64,000 nt of DNA from Rubrivivax sp. (GTDB taxonomy: Bacteria > Pseudomonadota > Gammaproteobacteria > Burkholderiales > Burkholderiaceae_C). Of the stretch, positions 1-8,822 are shown in pieces. Made by a program: the position numbers and the translations under genes. The DNA lies in assembly GCA_016719535.1 (NCBI GenBank), contig JADJYX010000017.1, positions 240,417 to 304,416 on the forward strand. Reading direction: 5' to 3'. The notes below the pieces were generated by a model. That model made no database searches. It was given only the letters and a program-made list of their open reading frames with translations, and was not told the origin of the DNA. Every line of letters begins with the position of its first letter. Within the stretch, counting starts at the first letter, position 1.

Positions 1-191
1 ATCAGCACACCGGGCATCACCGGCCGCACGGGAAAGTGCCCGACGAAGAAGGGCTCGTTGATGGTGACGTTCTTCAGCGCCAGCAGCCGCTTGTCCTTCT
101 CGAATTCGATCACGCGGTCGACGAGCAGGAAGGGGTAGCGGTGCGGCAGCTTCTTGAGGATCTTGTGGATGTCGAGCAAGGGGGCGGTCAT
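1..191 (-). CDS. fabZ: 3-hydroxyacyl-ACP dehydratase FabZ, 5' part only
   Basis: The gene enters from the left edge; only the first about 63 residues are present. The start MTAPLLDIHKILKKLPHRYP and the later GHFPVRPVMPG segment, which holds the active-site histidine, are characteristic of FabZ. The enzyme dehydrates (3R)-hydroxyacyl-ACP in type II fatty acid synthesis and accepts the hydroxymyristoyl-ACP branch used for lipid A. Its ATG overlaps the lpxD stop as ATGA (188-191), so it is translationally coupled to lpxD, the usual order in this lipid A cluster. The rest of the gene lies outside the window. Confidence 0.93.
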   Translation of the reverse strand, partial: MTAPLLDIHKILKKLPHRYPFLLVDRVIEFEKDKRLLALKNVTINEPFFVGHFPVRPVMPGVL

Positions 192-1228
192 GGCTTGTTC
201 TCCAGCGCACGGATGCGGTCGCGCAGCGTGTGCAGCTGCTTGAGCGTGGCGGCATTCTTCTCCCAGCTGGCATTGTCGTCGATGGGGAAGAAGCCGCTGT
301 AGTGGCCCGGCTTGCGGATCGAGCGCGAGACCACCGTGGCGGCGCTGATGTGCACGTGGTCGGCGATCTCGAGGTGACCGAGGATCATCGCGCTGCCGCC
401 GGCCGTGCAGTGGCGGCCGATGCGCGTGCTGCCGGCCACGCCGGTGCAGCCGGCCATCGCGGTGTGCGCGCCGATGTGGCAGTTGTGGCCGATCTGGATC
501 AGGTTGTCGAGCTTGACGCCGTCCTCGATCACCGTATCGTCGAGCGCGCCGCGGTCGATGCAGGTGTTGGCGCCGATCTCGACATCGTCGCCGATGCGCA
601 CCGCGCCCAGCTGCTCGATCTTGACCCATTGCCCCTGCGATGGCGCGAAGCCGAAGCCGTCGCCACCGATCACCGCGCCGGCCTGCACCAGGCCGCGTGC
701 GCCGATGCGGCAGCCGCGCTCGAACACCACGCGCGGGCCGAGCCAGGTGCCCTCGCCCACCTCGGCGTCGGCGCCGACAAAGGCCTGCGCCGACACCACG
801 GCGCCGTCGGCGATGCGCGCCCCGGCGCCGACGAAGGCCAGGGCGCCGATGGCCGCACCGGGGTGCACCTGCGCACCGGGCTCGATCACCGCGGCGGGGT
901 GGATGCCGGCCACCGGCCTGACGCGCGTGCGTGCCGCCCACCATTGGGTCAGGCGCGCGAAATAGAGGTAGGGATCGGCGGTAACGATGGCCGCACCGCG
1001 CGCAGCGGCCTGCGCCTGGTGCTCCGGCCGCACCACCACGCAGGCGGCGGCGGTGGTCGCGAGCTGCGGCAGCAGCCGCGGCTGCGCCAGGAAGCTGATG
1101 TGGCGCGGGCCGGCACGGTCCAGCGGCGCGATCGCCTCGACCGTCAGTGCCGGGTCGCCGACCAGTTCGCCACCGAGGGCGGCCACCAGCTCGCTCAGCC
1201 GGGCCTGCACGACGGGCACCGCCGGCAT
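188..1228 (-). CDS. lpxD: UDP-3-O-acylglucosamine N-acyltransferase LpxD
   Basis: Third step of lipid A synthesis: transfers R-3-hydroxyacyl from ACP to the 2-amino group of UDP-3-O-acylglucosamine in the cytoplasm. The protein has 346 residues, the usual length. An N-terminal uridine-binding domain (about 1-100) is followed by left-handed beta-helix hexapeptide repeats (about 105-300). The motif QIGHNC places the catalytic histidine at residue 248, matching His239 of E. coli LpxD. The C-terminal helix (about 310-346) is present. It sits between skp and fabZ in the standard skp-lpxD-fabZ order and overlaps fabZ by 4 nt. Confidence 0.96.
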   Translation of the reverse strand: MPAVPVVQARLSELVAALGGELVGDPALTVEAIAPLDRAGPRHISFLAQPRLLPQLATTAAACVVVRPEHQAQAAARGAAIVTADPYLYFARLTQWWAARTRVRPVAGIHPAAVIEPGAQVHPGAAIGALAFVGAGARIADGAVVSAQAFVGADAEVGEGTWLGPRVVFERGCRIGARGLVQAGAVIGGDGFGFAPSQGQWVKIEQLGAVRIGDDVEIGANTCIDRGALDDTVIEDGVKLDNLIQIGHNCHIGAHTAMAGCTGVAGSTRIGRHCTAGGSAMILGHLEIADHVHISAATVVSRSIRKPGHYSGFFPIDDNASWEKNAATLKQLHTLRDRIRALENKP

Positions 1229-1243
1229 GCTGGGCCCGCCGCC

Positions 1244-1765
1244 CTATTTGGCGGGGCCGGCGGCGTTCAGCGCCTTGATCACCTTCTCGGTGATGTCGAC
1301 GCGCGGGCCGGCAAAGACGACCTCCTGCAGGATGACGTCGTACTTCTCCTGGTCGAAGATCTGCTTGATGACGCGGTTGGCGCGCTCGACGACGCTGGCC
1401 AGTTCCTCGTTCTTGCGCTGATTCAGGTCTTCCTGGAATTCGCGGCGCTTGCGCTGCAGGTCGCGGTCCTGCTCGACGAGCTCACGCTGGCGGCGCGTGC
1501 GCTCGGCCTCGCCCAGCGTCGGGCCGTCCTTGTCGAGCTTCTCGGCCGCGGCCTTGAGCTTGCCGGCCTGGTCGTTGAGCTCGCGGTCGCGCTTGCTGAA
1601 TTCGGCCTCCATGCGGGCCAGTGCCGCCTTGGCAGGTGCGGCCTCGCGCAACACGCGTTCGCTGTTCACGTAGCCGATCTTCAGGTCCTGCGCGATCGCA
1701 GTGGCCGAGATCGCCGCCAGCGCCAGGGCCGCAGCCAGGGTCTTGAGCATCGAAGTCTTCATCAT
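1244..1765 (-). CDS. skp: Periplasmic chaperone Skp/OmpH
   Basis: A 173-residue protein with a Sec signal peptide (about 1-26, cleavage after ATAIAQ) and the mature start DLKIGYVNSERVL typical of OmpH/Skp. The remainder is rich in Lys, Glu, Arg and Ala and predicted to be mostly helical, as expected for the tentacle-like arms that hold unfolded outer membrane proteins. The ATG overlaps the bamA stop by one base (TGATG at 1763-1767), so both are made from one transcript. An alternative ATG lies one codon downstream. Function is assigned from family and context with bamA and lpxD. Confidence 0.93.
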   Translation of the reverse strand: MMKTSMLKTLAAALALAAISATAIAQDLKIGYVNSERVLREAAPAKAALARMEAEFSKRDRELNDQAGKLKAAAEKLDKDGPTLGEAERTRRQRELVEQDRDLQRKRREFQEDLNQRKNEELASVVERANRVIKQIFDQEKYDVILQEVVFAGPRVDITEKVIKALNAAGPAK

Positions 1766-4068
1766 CAGAAGGCGGTCCCGATCTGGAACTGAAAACGCTG
1801 GATTCTATCGTTGGGCTGCGCACGCAAGGGTGAACCCCAGCTCAGCTTGAGCGGGCCCACCGGCGAGATCCAGGACAGGCCGATGCCGGCCGAGGCGCGC
1901 AGGCTGCCGGTGTCCATCTTTTCGCCCTCGCGCCACACGTTGCCGGCGTCGGCGAAGGCAAAGATGCGCAGGGACTTGTCGTTGCCGGTGCCCGGCACCG
2001 GGAAATACAGCTCGGCATTGAGGTTGAGCCGGCGCGCGCCACCGATGAAGGCGCCGGTGGGGTCGATGACACCGAGCGAGCTCTGTTCGAAGACACGCAC
2101 GCTGCCCAGGCCACCACCGTAGAAATTCTTGAAGATCGGGAACGGGCGTCCGCCCAGGCCCTTGCCGAGGCCGATCTCGGCATTGACGCCGAGCGTCATC
2201 TTCAAGGGCAGCGGCCAGTATTCCTGGTACTGCAGGTTGCTGCGCAGATAGCGCACGTCACCGGCAAAGCCCCATTCGAAATTGACACGCTGGTAGCGGC
2301 CGCTCGTCGGCGCCAGCGCACTGTCGCGGCTGTCGCGCGCCCAGCCCAGCGTGAGCGGCAGCGACAGGCTGTTGGCGCCGTAGGTCTCGCGGTACAGGTA
2401 GTAGCTGTTCGGGATGCCGGTCGAGGTGCCGATGCGCGTGCTCTCGGCACCGATGCCGAGAAAGACGGTGTCGAAGTCGGATACCGGCACACCGAAACGC
2501 ACCGAGGCTCCGGGCGTGCTGATCTGGTATTCGTCGCCGAGCGAATTGAAGGGTCGGCTGGTGCGGTAGAACACATCCACGGCGCGCGAGATGCCGTCCA
2601 CGGTGAAATAGGGGTCGGCGGTGCTGACCACGACCGTGCGGTTGGTGCGGCTGGTATTGAGTTCGAGGCCGAGGTAGTTGCCCGAGCCGAAGACGTTGTC
2701 CTGACGGATCGACGCCGACAGGCCCAGCTTCTCGGCGTTGGAATAGCTCGCGCCGATCAGCAGGTTGCCGGTGGGCTTCTCGGTCACCGCCACCGTCAGA
2801 TCGACCTGGTCGGGTGCGCCCGCCACCTCGGCGGTGTCGACATTGACGTCGTTGAAATAGCCCAGGCGATCGACGCGGTCGCGCGAGAGCTTGATGCGGT
2901 TGCCGTCGTACCAGGACGACTCGAGCTGGCGGAATTCCCGGCGTACGACCTCGTCGCGCGTGCGCGTATTGCCGGCGACGTCGATGCGGCGGACATAGAC
3001 GCGGCGCTGCGGGTCGGCCACCAGCGTCACCGCCACCTGGCCCCGGGCGCGGTCGATGTCGGGGCGCGGTTCGACGCGGGCAAAGGCATAGCCGTAGGCA
3101 CCGAAGAGGTCGCCGAAGGCCTTGGCCGTCTCCGTCACCGCCTCGCCCCTGTACGGCTCGCCGGGGCGCAGCCGCACCAGCGCCTTGAATTCGTCGTCCT
3201 TGCCGAGGTAATCGCCTTCCAGCCGCACCGCGGTGACCGTATAGGGCTGACCCTCGCGGATCGAGATCGTGATCGAGATCTCCTGCTTGTCGGGCGAGAT
3301 CGTGACCTGCGTCGACTCGATCGCGAATTCGAGGTAGCCGCGGTTGACGTAATGCGCGCGCAGCGTCTCCAGGTCGGCATTGAGCTTGGCGCGCGAATAA
3401 CGGTCTGACTTGGTATACCAGGTCAGCCAGCCACCGGTCGTGAGGTCGAACAGGCCGCGCAGCGTGGATTCGCTGAAGGCCCTGGCGCCGACGATGCGGA
3501 TGTCGCGGATGCGGGCCGCCTCGCCCTCGGTCATCGTGAAGGTGACATTGACCCGGTTGCGCTCGATCGGGGTCACGGTGGTCACGACCTCGGCGCCGTA
3601 GAGGCTGCGCGACAGATACTGGCGCTTGATCTCCTGTTCGGCGCGGTCGATGAGCGCGCGGTCGAAGGGCAGGCCCTCGCCGATGCCGGCCTCCTTCAGC
3701 GACTTGGTCAACGGGTCCTTGTCGAACTCCTTCAGCCCGACGAAGCCGACCGTGGCGATCACCGCGCGCTCGTCGACGATGACCACCGCGACCTCGCCCT
3801 CGATCTCGATGCGCACGTCCTTGAACAGGCCGGTGGCGAACAGCGAGCGCAGCGCGATGGCGCCCTTGTCGTCGTTGTAGGTGTCGCCGATGCGAAAGGG
3901 CAGCGCCGCGAAGACGGTGCCGGGGTCGGTGCGCTGCAGGCCCTCGACGCGGATGTCCTTGAGCACGAAGGGGGTGACGGCACGCGCGGAAGGTGCGGCA
4001 ACCACGGCCGCGAGGGCCAGCACGGCAGCGGCGGCGCGCGCCGGAACGATCGGGGAGACGGGGAACAT
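1765..4068 (-). CDS. bamA: Outer membrane protein assembly factor BamA
   Basis: Essential Omp85 protein that inserts beta-barrel proteins into the outer membrane. The 767 residues include a signal peptide (about 1-30, ending SARA), five POTRA-type repeats (about 31-430, first one beginning FVLKDIRVEGLQRTDPGTV) and a C-terminal 16-strand barrel ending in phenylalanine (QIGTAF), the typical C-terminal signature. Barrel signatures include GFAGDVRY and VFEQSSLG. It follows rseP by 7 nt and overlaps skp by 1 nt, so rseP-bamA-skp-lpxD-fabZ looks like one envelope-biogenesis operon. Its partners bamB and bamD are elsewhere in this window. Confidence 0.97.
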   Translation of the reverse strand: MFPVSPIVPARAAAAVLALAAVVAAPSARAVTPFVLKDIRVEGLQRTDPGTVFAALPFRIGDTYNDDKGAIALRSLFATGLFKDVRIEIEGEVAVVIVDERAVIATVGFVGLKEFDKDPLTKSLKEAGIGEGLPFDRALIDRAEQEIKRQYLSRSLYGAEVVTTVTPIERNRVNVTFTMTEGEAARIRDIRIVGARAFSESTLRGLFDLTTGGWLTWYTKSDRYSRAKLNADLETLRAHYVNRGYLEFAIESTQVTISPDKQEISITISIREGQPYTVTAVRLEGDYLGKDDEFKALVRLRPGEPYRGEAVTETAKAFGDLFGAYGYAFARVEPRPDIDRARGQVAVTLVADPQRRVYVRRIDVAGNTRTRDEVVRREFRQLESSWYDGNRIKLSRDRVDRLGYFNDVNVDTAEVAGAPDQVDLTVAVTEKPTGNLLIGASYSNAEKLGLSASIRQDNVFGSGNYLGLELNTSRTNRTVVVSTADPYFTVDGISRAVDVFYRTSRPFNSLGDEYQISTPGASVRFGVPVSDFDTVFLGIGAESTRIGTSTGIPNSYYLYRETYGANSLSLPLTLGWARDSRDSALAPTSGRYQRVNFEWGFAGDVRYLRSNLQYQEYWPLPLKMTLGVNAEIGLGKGLGGRPFPIFKNFYGGGLGSVRVFEQSSLGVIDPTGAFIGGARRLNLNAELYFPVPGTGNDKSLRIFAFADAGNVWREGEKMDTGSLRASAGIGLSWISPVGPLKLSWGSPLRAQPNDRIQRFQFQIGTAF

Positions 4069-4075
4069 GAGGCGG

Positions 4076-5446
4076 TCAGTGCAGGCCCAGCAGGCGGGCC
4101 ACGTCGTTGAAGAGGGCCACGGACATCATCATCAACAGCAGCGCGATGCCGCCGCGTTGCAGACGTGCGAGCCACAGCTCGGAGACCGGCCGGCCGGTCA
4201 CACCCTCGAAAGCATAGTACATGAGGTGCCCGCCATCGAGCATGGGCAGCGGCAGCAGGTTGAGCACGCCCAGGCTGACGCTGACCAGCGCCAGGAACGA
4301 CAGGTAGTAGGTCAGCCCCTGCTGCACCGACTGGCCGGCGTAGTCGGCGATGGTCAGCGGGCCGCTGAGGTTCTTGAGCGAGGCCTCGCCGATCAGCATG
4401 CGGCCGAGCATGCGCACGGTCAGCGCCGAAACATCCCAGGTGCGTTGCGCGCCCAGCAGCAGCGCATCGACCGGGCCCTGCTGCACCGTCACCGTCTCGG
4501 GCGGCGGGCCGACGAAGGCATCGACGCGTCCGAACTCGCGCCCGCCCTCGCTGACCAGGCGCGGCCGCACCGCCAGCTCGAGCAGGCGGCCCTCACGCTC
4601 CACGCGCCAGCGCTGTTCGGCCACGGTGCCCTGCCTGGCGGCCTGCATGATGCGATCGCGCACCGAGTAGGCGTCGGCCATCGGCGCGCCGTCGATGGCG
4701 AGCACGCGGTCACCCTTGCGCAGCCCCGCCCCCGCGGCGGGACCGCCGTCCTTGACCTCGCCCAACACCGGTTCGCTGAAGGCCGGGCCGAGGCCGATGG
4801 CCTTCAGCGTCGAGGCGTCGACCTCCTGCGAGTCCAGGCGAGCGAGATCCAGGCGCGCACTGCGCTGCCCGTGACCCTGGCGATCGCTGACCATCAGGTG
4901 CAGCGTCTGGCCGCGCAGCACGGCCTGGGTGATCTGCCAGCGCAGCTCGGTCATCGAGTGCACGTCCTCCCACGCCTGGCCGTCGTGCGACCACGAGCGC
5001 ACCCAGTCGCCACCCTTCAGGCCGGCGGTCTCCATCAGGCTTGCCGGCGCGGGCGTGGACAGCACGGCCTTGGGCTCGACGACACCGATTGCGTGCGCGC
5101 CGGCATACAGCAGCAACGCCAGCAGCAGGTTGGCCAGCGGCCCGGCCGCGACGATGGCGGTGCGCGCCCACAGCGGCTTGCGGTTGAAGGCGCGGTGGAG
5201 CTCGTGCGGCTGCACCATGCCCTCGCGTTCGTCGAGCATGCGCACATAGCCGCCCAGCGGCAGCGCGCAGACGACGAATTCGGTGGCCTCGCGGTCGCGC
5301 TGGCGCCGCCACAGCACACGGCCGAAGCCGACCGAAAAGCGCAGCACCTTGACGCCGCAGGCCACGGCCACGCGGTAGTGCCCGTACTCATGCACGACGA
5401 CGAGCACGCCCAGCGTCAGCAGGAAGGCGAGGATGGTGGTGATCAC
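4076..5446 (-). CDS. rseP: Site-2 intramembrane metalloprotease RseP
   Basis: Zinc protease that makes the second cut in the anti-sigma factor RseA and so releases the envelope-stress sigma factor E. The 456 residues carry the HExxH zinc motif as HEYGH at 19-23 in the first membrane segment, two central PDZ regions (about 110-290, with GLRKGDRVLAIDG) and the second motif LPMLDGGH near the C-terminus. The start is GTG (5444-5446), overlapping the dxr stop as GTGA. Location between dxr and bamA is standard for proteobacteria. Confidence 0.96.
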   Translation of the reverse strand: MITTILAFLLTLGVLVVVHEYGHYRVAVACGVKVLRFSVGFGRVLWRRQRDREATEFVVCALPLGGYVRMLDEREGMVQPHELHRAFNRKPLWARTAIVAAGPLANLLLALLLYAGAHAIGVVEPKAVLSTPAPASLMETAGLKGGDWVRSWSHDGQAWEDVHSMTELRWQITQAVLRGQTLHLMVSDRQGHGQRSARLDLARLDSQEVDASTLKAIGLGPAFSEPVLGEVKDGGPAAGAGLRKGDRVLAIDGAPMADAYSVRDRIMQAARQGTVAEQRWRVEREGRLLELAVRPRLVSEGGREFGRVDAFVGPPPETVTVQQGPVDALLLGAQRTWDVSALTVRMLGRMLIGEASLKNLSGPLTIADYAGQSVQQGLTYYLSFLALVSVSLGVLNLLPLPMLDGGHLMYYAFEGVTGRPVSELWLARLQRGGIALLLMMMSVALFNDVARLLGLH

Positions 5447-6633
5447 GAGGCGGACTCCTGGACGTGCCGGGCGGCCGCGGCGCGCGCACGACGGTCGAGC
5501 TCGAGCAGGTCACCGACCGAACGCGGTGGCTCCATGCCGGCGGCCATGCCGTCGAGCGTGCGGCAGTTGACGGCGTGGATGGCGGTGAAGGCGATGCGCC
5601 GCTCGAGAAAGGCCTCGACGGCCACCTCGTTGGCGGCATTGAGCACGGTGGTCGTGCCTTCGGCCGAACGCAGTGCGTCGTAGGCCAGTTGCAGGCCCGG
5701 AAAACGCTGCAGGTCCATGGCTTCGAAGGTCAGCGCCGCCAGCGTGGTGAAGTCCAGTCGCGCCGCACCCGAGTCGATGCGCTGCGGGAACGACAGGCCA
5801 TAGGCGATCGGCACGCGCATGTCGGGTGTACCGAGCTGCGCCAGCACCGACGCGTCGCGGCAGACCACCATCGAGTGCACGATGCTCTGCGGGTGCAGCA
5901 CCACCTGCACCTGCTCGGGCGGCAGGTCGAACAGCCAGCGCGCCTCGATCACCTCGAGCGCCTTGTTCATCATCGTCGCCGAATCGACCGAGATCTTGCG
6001 GCCCATCACCCAGTTGGGGTGGGCACAGGCCTCTTCCGGCGTCACGCTGGCCAGCGTGGCCGGGTCACGCCGGCGGAAAGGCCCACCCGAGGCGGTGAGC
6101 ACGATGTGGTCGATGCGCGCAGCCCACTGCCCGCGGTCCTCGGGCAGGCACTGGAAGATGGCCGAATGTTCGCTGTCGATGGGCAGCAGCGTCGCGCCGC
6201 CCTCGCGCACGGCCTGCATGAACAGCGCGCCGCCGACCACCAGCGCTTCCTTGTTGGCCAGCAGCAGCCGCTTGCCGGCGCGCGCCGCGGCCATGCAGGG
6301 TGGCAGGCCGGCCGCGCCGACGATGGCTGCCATCACGGCGTCGACCTCCGGGTGGGCGGCGATCTCGCACAGCGCGGCCTCGCCGGCCATCACCTCGGTG
6401 CGCAGGCCCAGCGGCGCCAGGGCTGCGCGCAACTGCCGCGCCTGCGGCTCGCCCGGCACGGCGACCACGCGCGGCTGCCAGCGACGGCATTGCGCGACGA
6501 GCTCGTCGAGCTGTCGGTTGCCGCTCAGCCCCCAGACCTCGAAGCGCCCGGGGTGGCGTGCGATCACGTCGAGCGTGCTCGTGCCCACCGATCCGGTGGA
6601 GCCGAGGATCACGATGCGTTGCGGCCGGCTCAT
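5443..6633 (-). CDS. dxr: 1-deoxy-D-xylulose 5-phosphate reductoisomerase
   Basis: Second enzyme of the MEP isoprenoid pathway: NADPH-dependent conversion of DXP to methylerythritol 4-phosphate. The start was set at ATG 6631-6633 because the protein then begins MSRPQRIVILGSTGSVG, with the NADPH-binding glycine motif at residues 11-17; the 40 upstream codons of the open frame are Cys/Arg-rich and unlike the family. This gives 396 residues, the normal size. Metal and substrate motifs IDSEHSAI and the PNWVMGRKISVDSATMMNK block are intact. It is 13 nt from cdsA and overlaps rseP by 4 nt. IspG of the same pathway lies at 30325-31599. Confidence 0.97.
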   Translation of the reverse strand: MSRPQRIVILGSTGSVGTSTLDVIARHPGRFEVWGLSGNRQLDELVAQCRRWQPRVVAVPGEPQARQLRAALAPLGLRTEVMAGEAALCEIAAHPEVDAVMAAIVGAAGLPPCMAAARAGKRLLLANKEALVVGGALFMQAVREGGATLLPIDSEHSAIFQCLPEDRGQWAARIDHIVLTASGGPFRRRDPATLASVTPEEACAHPNWVMGRKISVDSATMMNKALEVIEARWLFDLPPEQVQVVLHPQSIVHSMVVCRDASVLAQLGTPDMRVPIAYGLSFPQRIDSGAARLDFTTLAALTFEAMDLQRFPGLQLAYDALRSAEGTTTVLNAANEVAVEAFLERRIAFTAIHAVNCRTLDGMAAGMEPPRSVGDLLELDRRARAAAARHVQESAS

Positions 6634-6646
6634 CGGCGGAGGTCCT

Positions 6647-7483
6647 TCACAGCGTGACGAAGGCCAGCGCCACCGGGAACACCGGCAGCAGGGCGTCGAC
6701 CCGGTCCAGCACACCACCGTGCCCGGGCAGCAGGCCCGAACTGTCCTTGGCACCGGCGGCGCGCTTGACCAGCGACTCGATGAGGTCGCCGACGACGCTC
6801 ATGCCGGCCAGTGCCAGCAGTGCCGCGGCGCCCAGCAGCGGCCCGAGCTGGGTGAACAGGCCGCGGAACAGGCTGGTGCTGTCGGCGCCGCCACCGGTCT
6901 CGACCCAGGCCCAGATCGCGGCCAGCACCAGCACGCCGACCTGCCCGCTCCACACCCCTTCCCAGCTCTTGCCCGGGCTGATGCCGGGCGCCAGCTTGCG
7001 CCGCCCGAAGGCGCGGCCACCGAAATAGGCGGCGACGTCGGCCATCCACACCAGGCACAGCACCGAGAGGATGAAATTGATGCCGATGCTGCGTGCCTGC
7101 ACCAGCGCCAGCCATCCCGCCCACAGCAGCGCAAAGCCCAGCCCGATGCGCAAGGGCGCCGACAGCCGCGGCCAGGCCGAAGGCCCGGCACGCAGCGCGA
7201 ATGCGCCGCCGACCACCCAGGCCATCGACGCCAACCACCACACCGCGCGCGGCGCGCGGCTCGTCCAACCCGCTGCCAGGGTGACCGCACAGGCCGCCGT
7301 CAGCAGCAGGCCCAGCATCACGGCACCCGTCATGGCCAGCCCGTTGAGCCGCCCCCACTCCCAGCCCGCGGCGCCGATCATCAGCAGGCTTACCAGCGCG
7401 AACGGCCAGCTCTGGCTGGCAAACAGGGCTGGCAGCAGAACCGCCAGCAATGCCAGGGCGGTGATGATGCGCTGGCGCAGCAC
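6647..7483 (-). CDS. cdsA: Phosphatidate cytidylyltransferase CdsA
   Basis: Makes CDP-diacylglycerol from phosphatidate and CTP, the branch point for phospholipids. I place the start at GTG 7481-7483, giving 278 residues beginning MLRQRIITALALL; the frame is open upstream to 7600, but that part overlaps uppS and is Arg/Cys-rich. About seven to eight hydrophobic segments are visible, followed by the CTP_transf_1 signature near the C-terminus (SVVGDLIESLVKRAAGAKDS through the HGGVLDRVD loop, with the conserved acidic residues). The GTG lies just 5 nt after the uppS stop, implying coupled translation. Confidence 0.94.
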   Translation of the reverse strand: MLRQRIITALALLAVLLPALFASQSWPFALVSLLMIGAAGWEWGRLNGLAMTGAVMLGLLLTAACAVTLAAGWTSRAPRAVWWLASMAWVVGGAFALRAGPSAWPRLSAPLRIGLGFALLWAGWLALVQARSIGINFILSVLCLVWMADVAAYFGGRAFGRRKLAPGISPGKSWEGVWSGQVGVLVLAAIWAWVETGGGADSTSLFRGLFTQLGPLLGAAALLALAGMSVVGDLIESLVKRAAGAKDSSGLLPGHGGVLDRVDALLPVFPVALAFVTL

Positions 7484-7488
7484 CGGGG

Positions 7489-8229
7489 TCAGGCGCCCTG
7501 CGGCACCGGCTCGGGGTGGCGCACGCCGCCAAAGCGGCGATCGCGCCGCGCATAGGCAGCCAGTGCGGCGTCGATCTCGGTGGCGCCGAAATCGGGCCAC
7601 AGGCAGTCGCTGAAATAGAGCTCGGCGTAGGCCGTCTGCCAGAGCAGGAAGTTGCTCACCCGCATCTCGCCTCCGGTGCGGATGAAGAGATCGGGGTCGG
7701 GCGCGAAGGCCAGCGCCATGCGTCTGGCCAGGGCTTGTTCGTCGATCTGTTCGGGCTGCAGGCCGTCGGCCACCGCACGCCGGCAGGCCTGCACGACGTC
7801 CCAGCGGCCGCCGTAGTTGAAGGCCACCGACAGGTTGATGCGCGTATTGCGCGCGGTCAGGCGCTCGGCCTCGTCCCAGGCGGCGCGCAGCTTGTCGGAG
7901 ACGCCGCAGCGGTCGCCGACGATGCGGATGCGCACGCCTTCGGCGGCCAGCTTGCGCAGGTATTTCGAGACACCGATCAGCACCAGGTTCATGAGGCCGG
8001 AGACCTCTTCGCCCGGACGCTTCCAGTTTTCCGACGAGAAGGCGAATACGGTGAGGTATTCGACGCCGCGGTCGGCAAAGGTGTCGATCACCCGCAGCAG
8101 CGTCTCCATGCCCTGTTCGTGGCCGAAGAAGCGCGGCATGAAGCGCTTGTTCGCCCAGCGGCCATTGCCATCCATCACGATGGCCACGTGCCGGGGCACG
8201 GCACCCTGTACTGCGTTGCTCACCGGCAT
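7489..8229 (-). CDS. uppS: Undecaprenyl (isoprenyl) diphosphate synthase
   Basis: Cis-prenyltransferase that condenses IPP onto farnesyl diphosphate to give the C55 lipid carrier for peptidoglycan and polysaccharides. 246 residues. The pyrophosphate-binding motif VMDGNGRWA has its catalytic Asp at residue 20; FAFSSENWKRP and the C-terminal DLFIRTGGEMRVSNFLLWQ block are both intact. It lies between frr and cdsA as in most proteobacteria, 11 nt from frr. Confidence 0.96.
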   Translation of the reverse strand: MPVSNAVQGAVPRHVAIVMDGNGRWANKRFMPRFFGHEQGMETLLRVIDTFADRGVEYLTVFAFSSENWKRPGEEVSGLMNLVLIGVSKYLRKLAAEGVRIRIVGDRCGVSDKLRAAWDEAERLTARNTRINLSVAFNYGGRWDVVQACRRAVADGLQPEQIDEQALARRMALAFAPDPDLFIRTGGEMRVSNFLLWQTAYAELYFSDCLWPDFGATEIDAALAAYARRDRRFGGVRHPEPVPQGA

Positions 8230-8240
8230 GGCGACCGTGC

Positions 8241-8807
8241 TCAGACGGCCATCACTTCGGCTTCTTTGGCATGCACCAGGCGGTCGATCTCGGCGATCGT
8301 CCGGTCGGTCAGCTTCTGCACCTCGTCCTGGGCACGGCGCTCGTCGTCCTCGGAGACTTCCTTGTCCTTGAGCAGCTTCTTCAGGTGCTCGTTGGCATCG
8401 CGCCGGATGCTGCGCGCGGCGATCTTGGCTTCCTCGCCGCTGTGGCGCACGACCTTGGTCAGCTCACGGCGGCGCTCCTCGGTCAGGGCCGGCATCGGTA
8501 CGCGCAGCAGGTCGCCCTGGGCCGACGGATTGAGGCCGAGGTCCGATTCGCGGATGGCCTTCTCGATCTTCCCGCCCATGCCCTTTTCCCACGGCTGCAC
8601 GCTGATCGTGCGCGCGTCGAGCAGGCTGACATTGGCCACCTGGCTGATCGGCACCATCGAGCCGTAATAGTCGACGTGGACCTGATCGAGGATGCCGGGG
8701 TGGGCTCGTCCGGTGCGGATCTTGTGCAGTTCGCCCTTCAGGGCCTCGACCGACTTGCTCATCTTCTGCTCGGCGGTCTTCTTGATCTCGGGGATGCTCG
8801 TCGTCAT
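8241..8807 (-). CDS. frr: Ribosome recycling factor
   Basis: Releases post-termination ribosomes from mRNA together with EF-G. The 188 residues fit the family (about 185). The conserved KIRTGRAHP region (residues about 28-36), VQPWEKGM and the C-terminal long helices with DDERRAQDEVQKLTD are all present. It follows pyrH by 15 nt, the universal pyrH-frr order. Confidence 0.97.
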   Translation of the reverse strand: MTTSIPEIKKTAEQKMSKSVEALKGELHKIRTGRAHPGILDQVHVDYYGSMVPISQVANVSLLDARTISVQPWEKGMGGKIEKAIRESDLGLNPSAQGDLLRVPMPALTEERRRELTKVVRHSGEEAKIAARSIRRDANEHLKKLLKDKEVSEDDERRAQDEVQKLTDRTIAEIDRLVHAKEAEVMAV

Positions 8808-8822
8808 CGTGTCGTCGCCTCG

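Noticed and set aside
230..1792. Long plus-strand open frame opposite lpxD and skp
   Set aside because: Antisense shadow caused by high GC codon use; the opposing genes are fully conserved.
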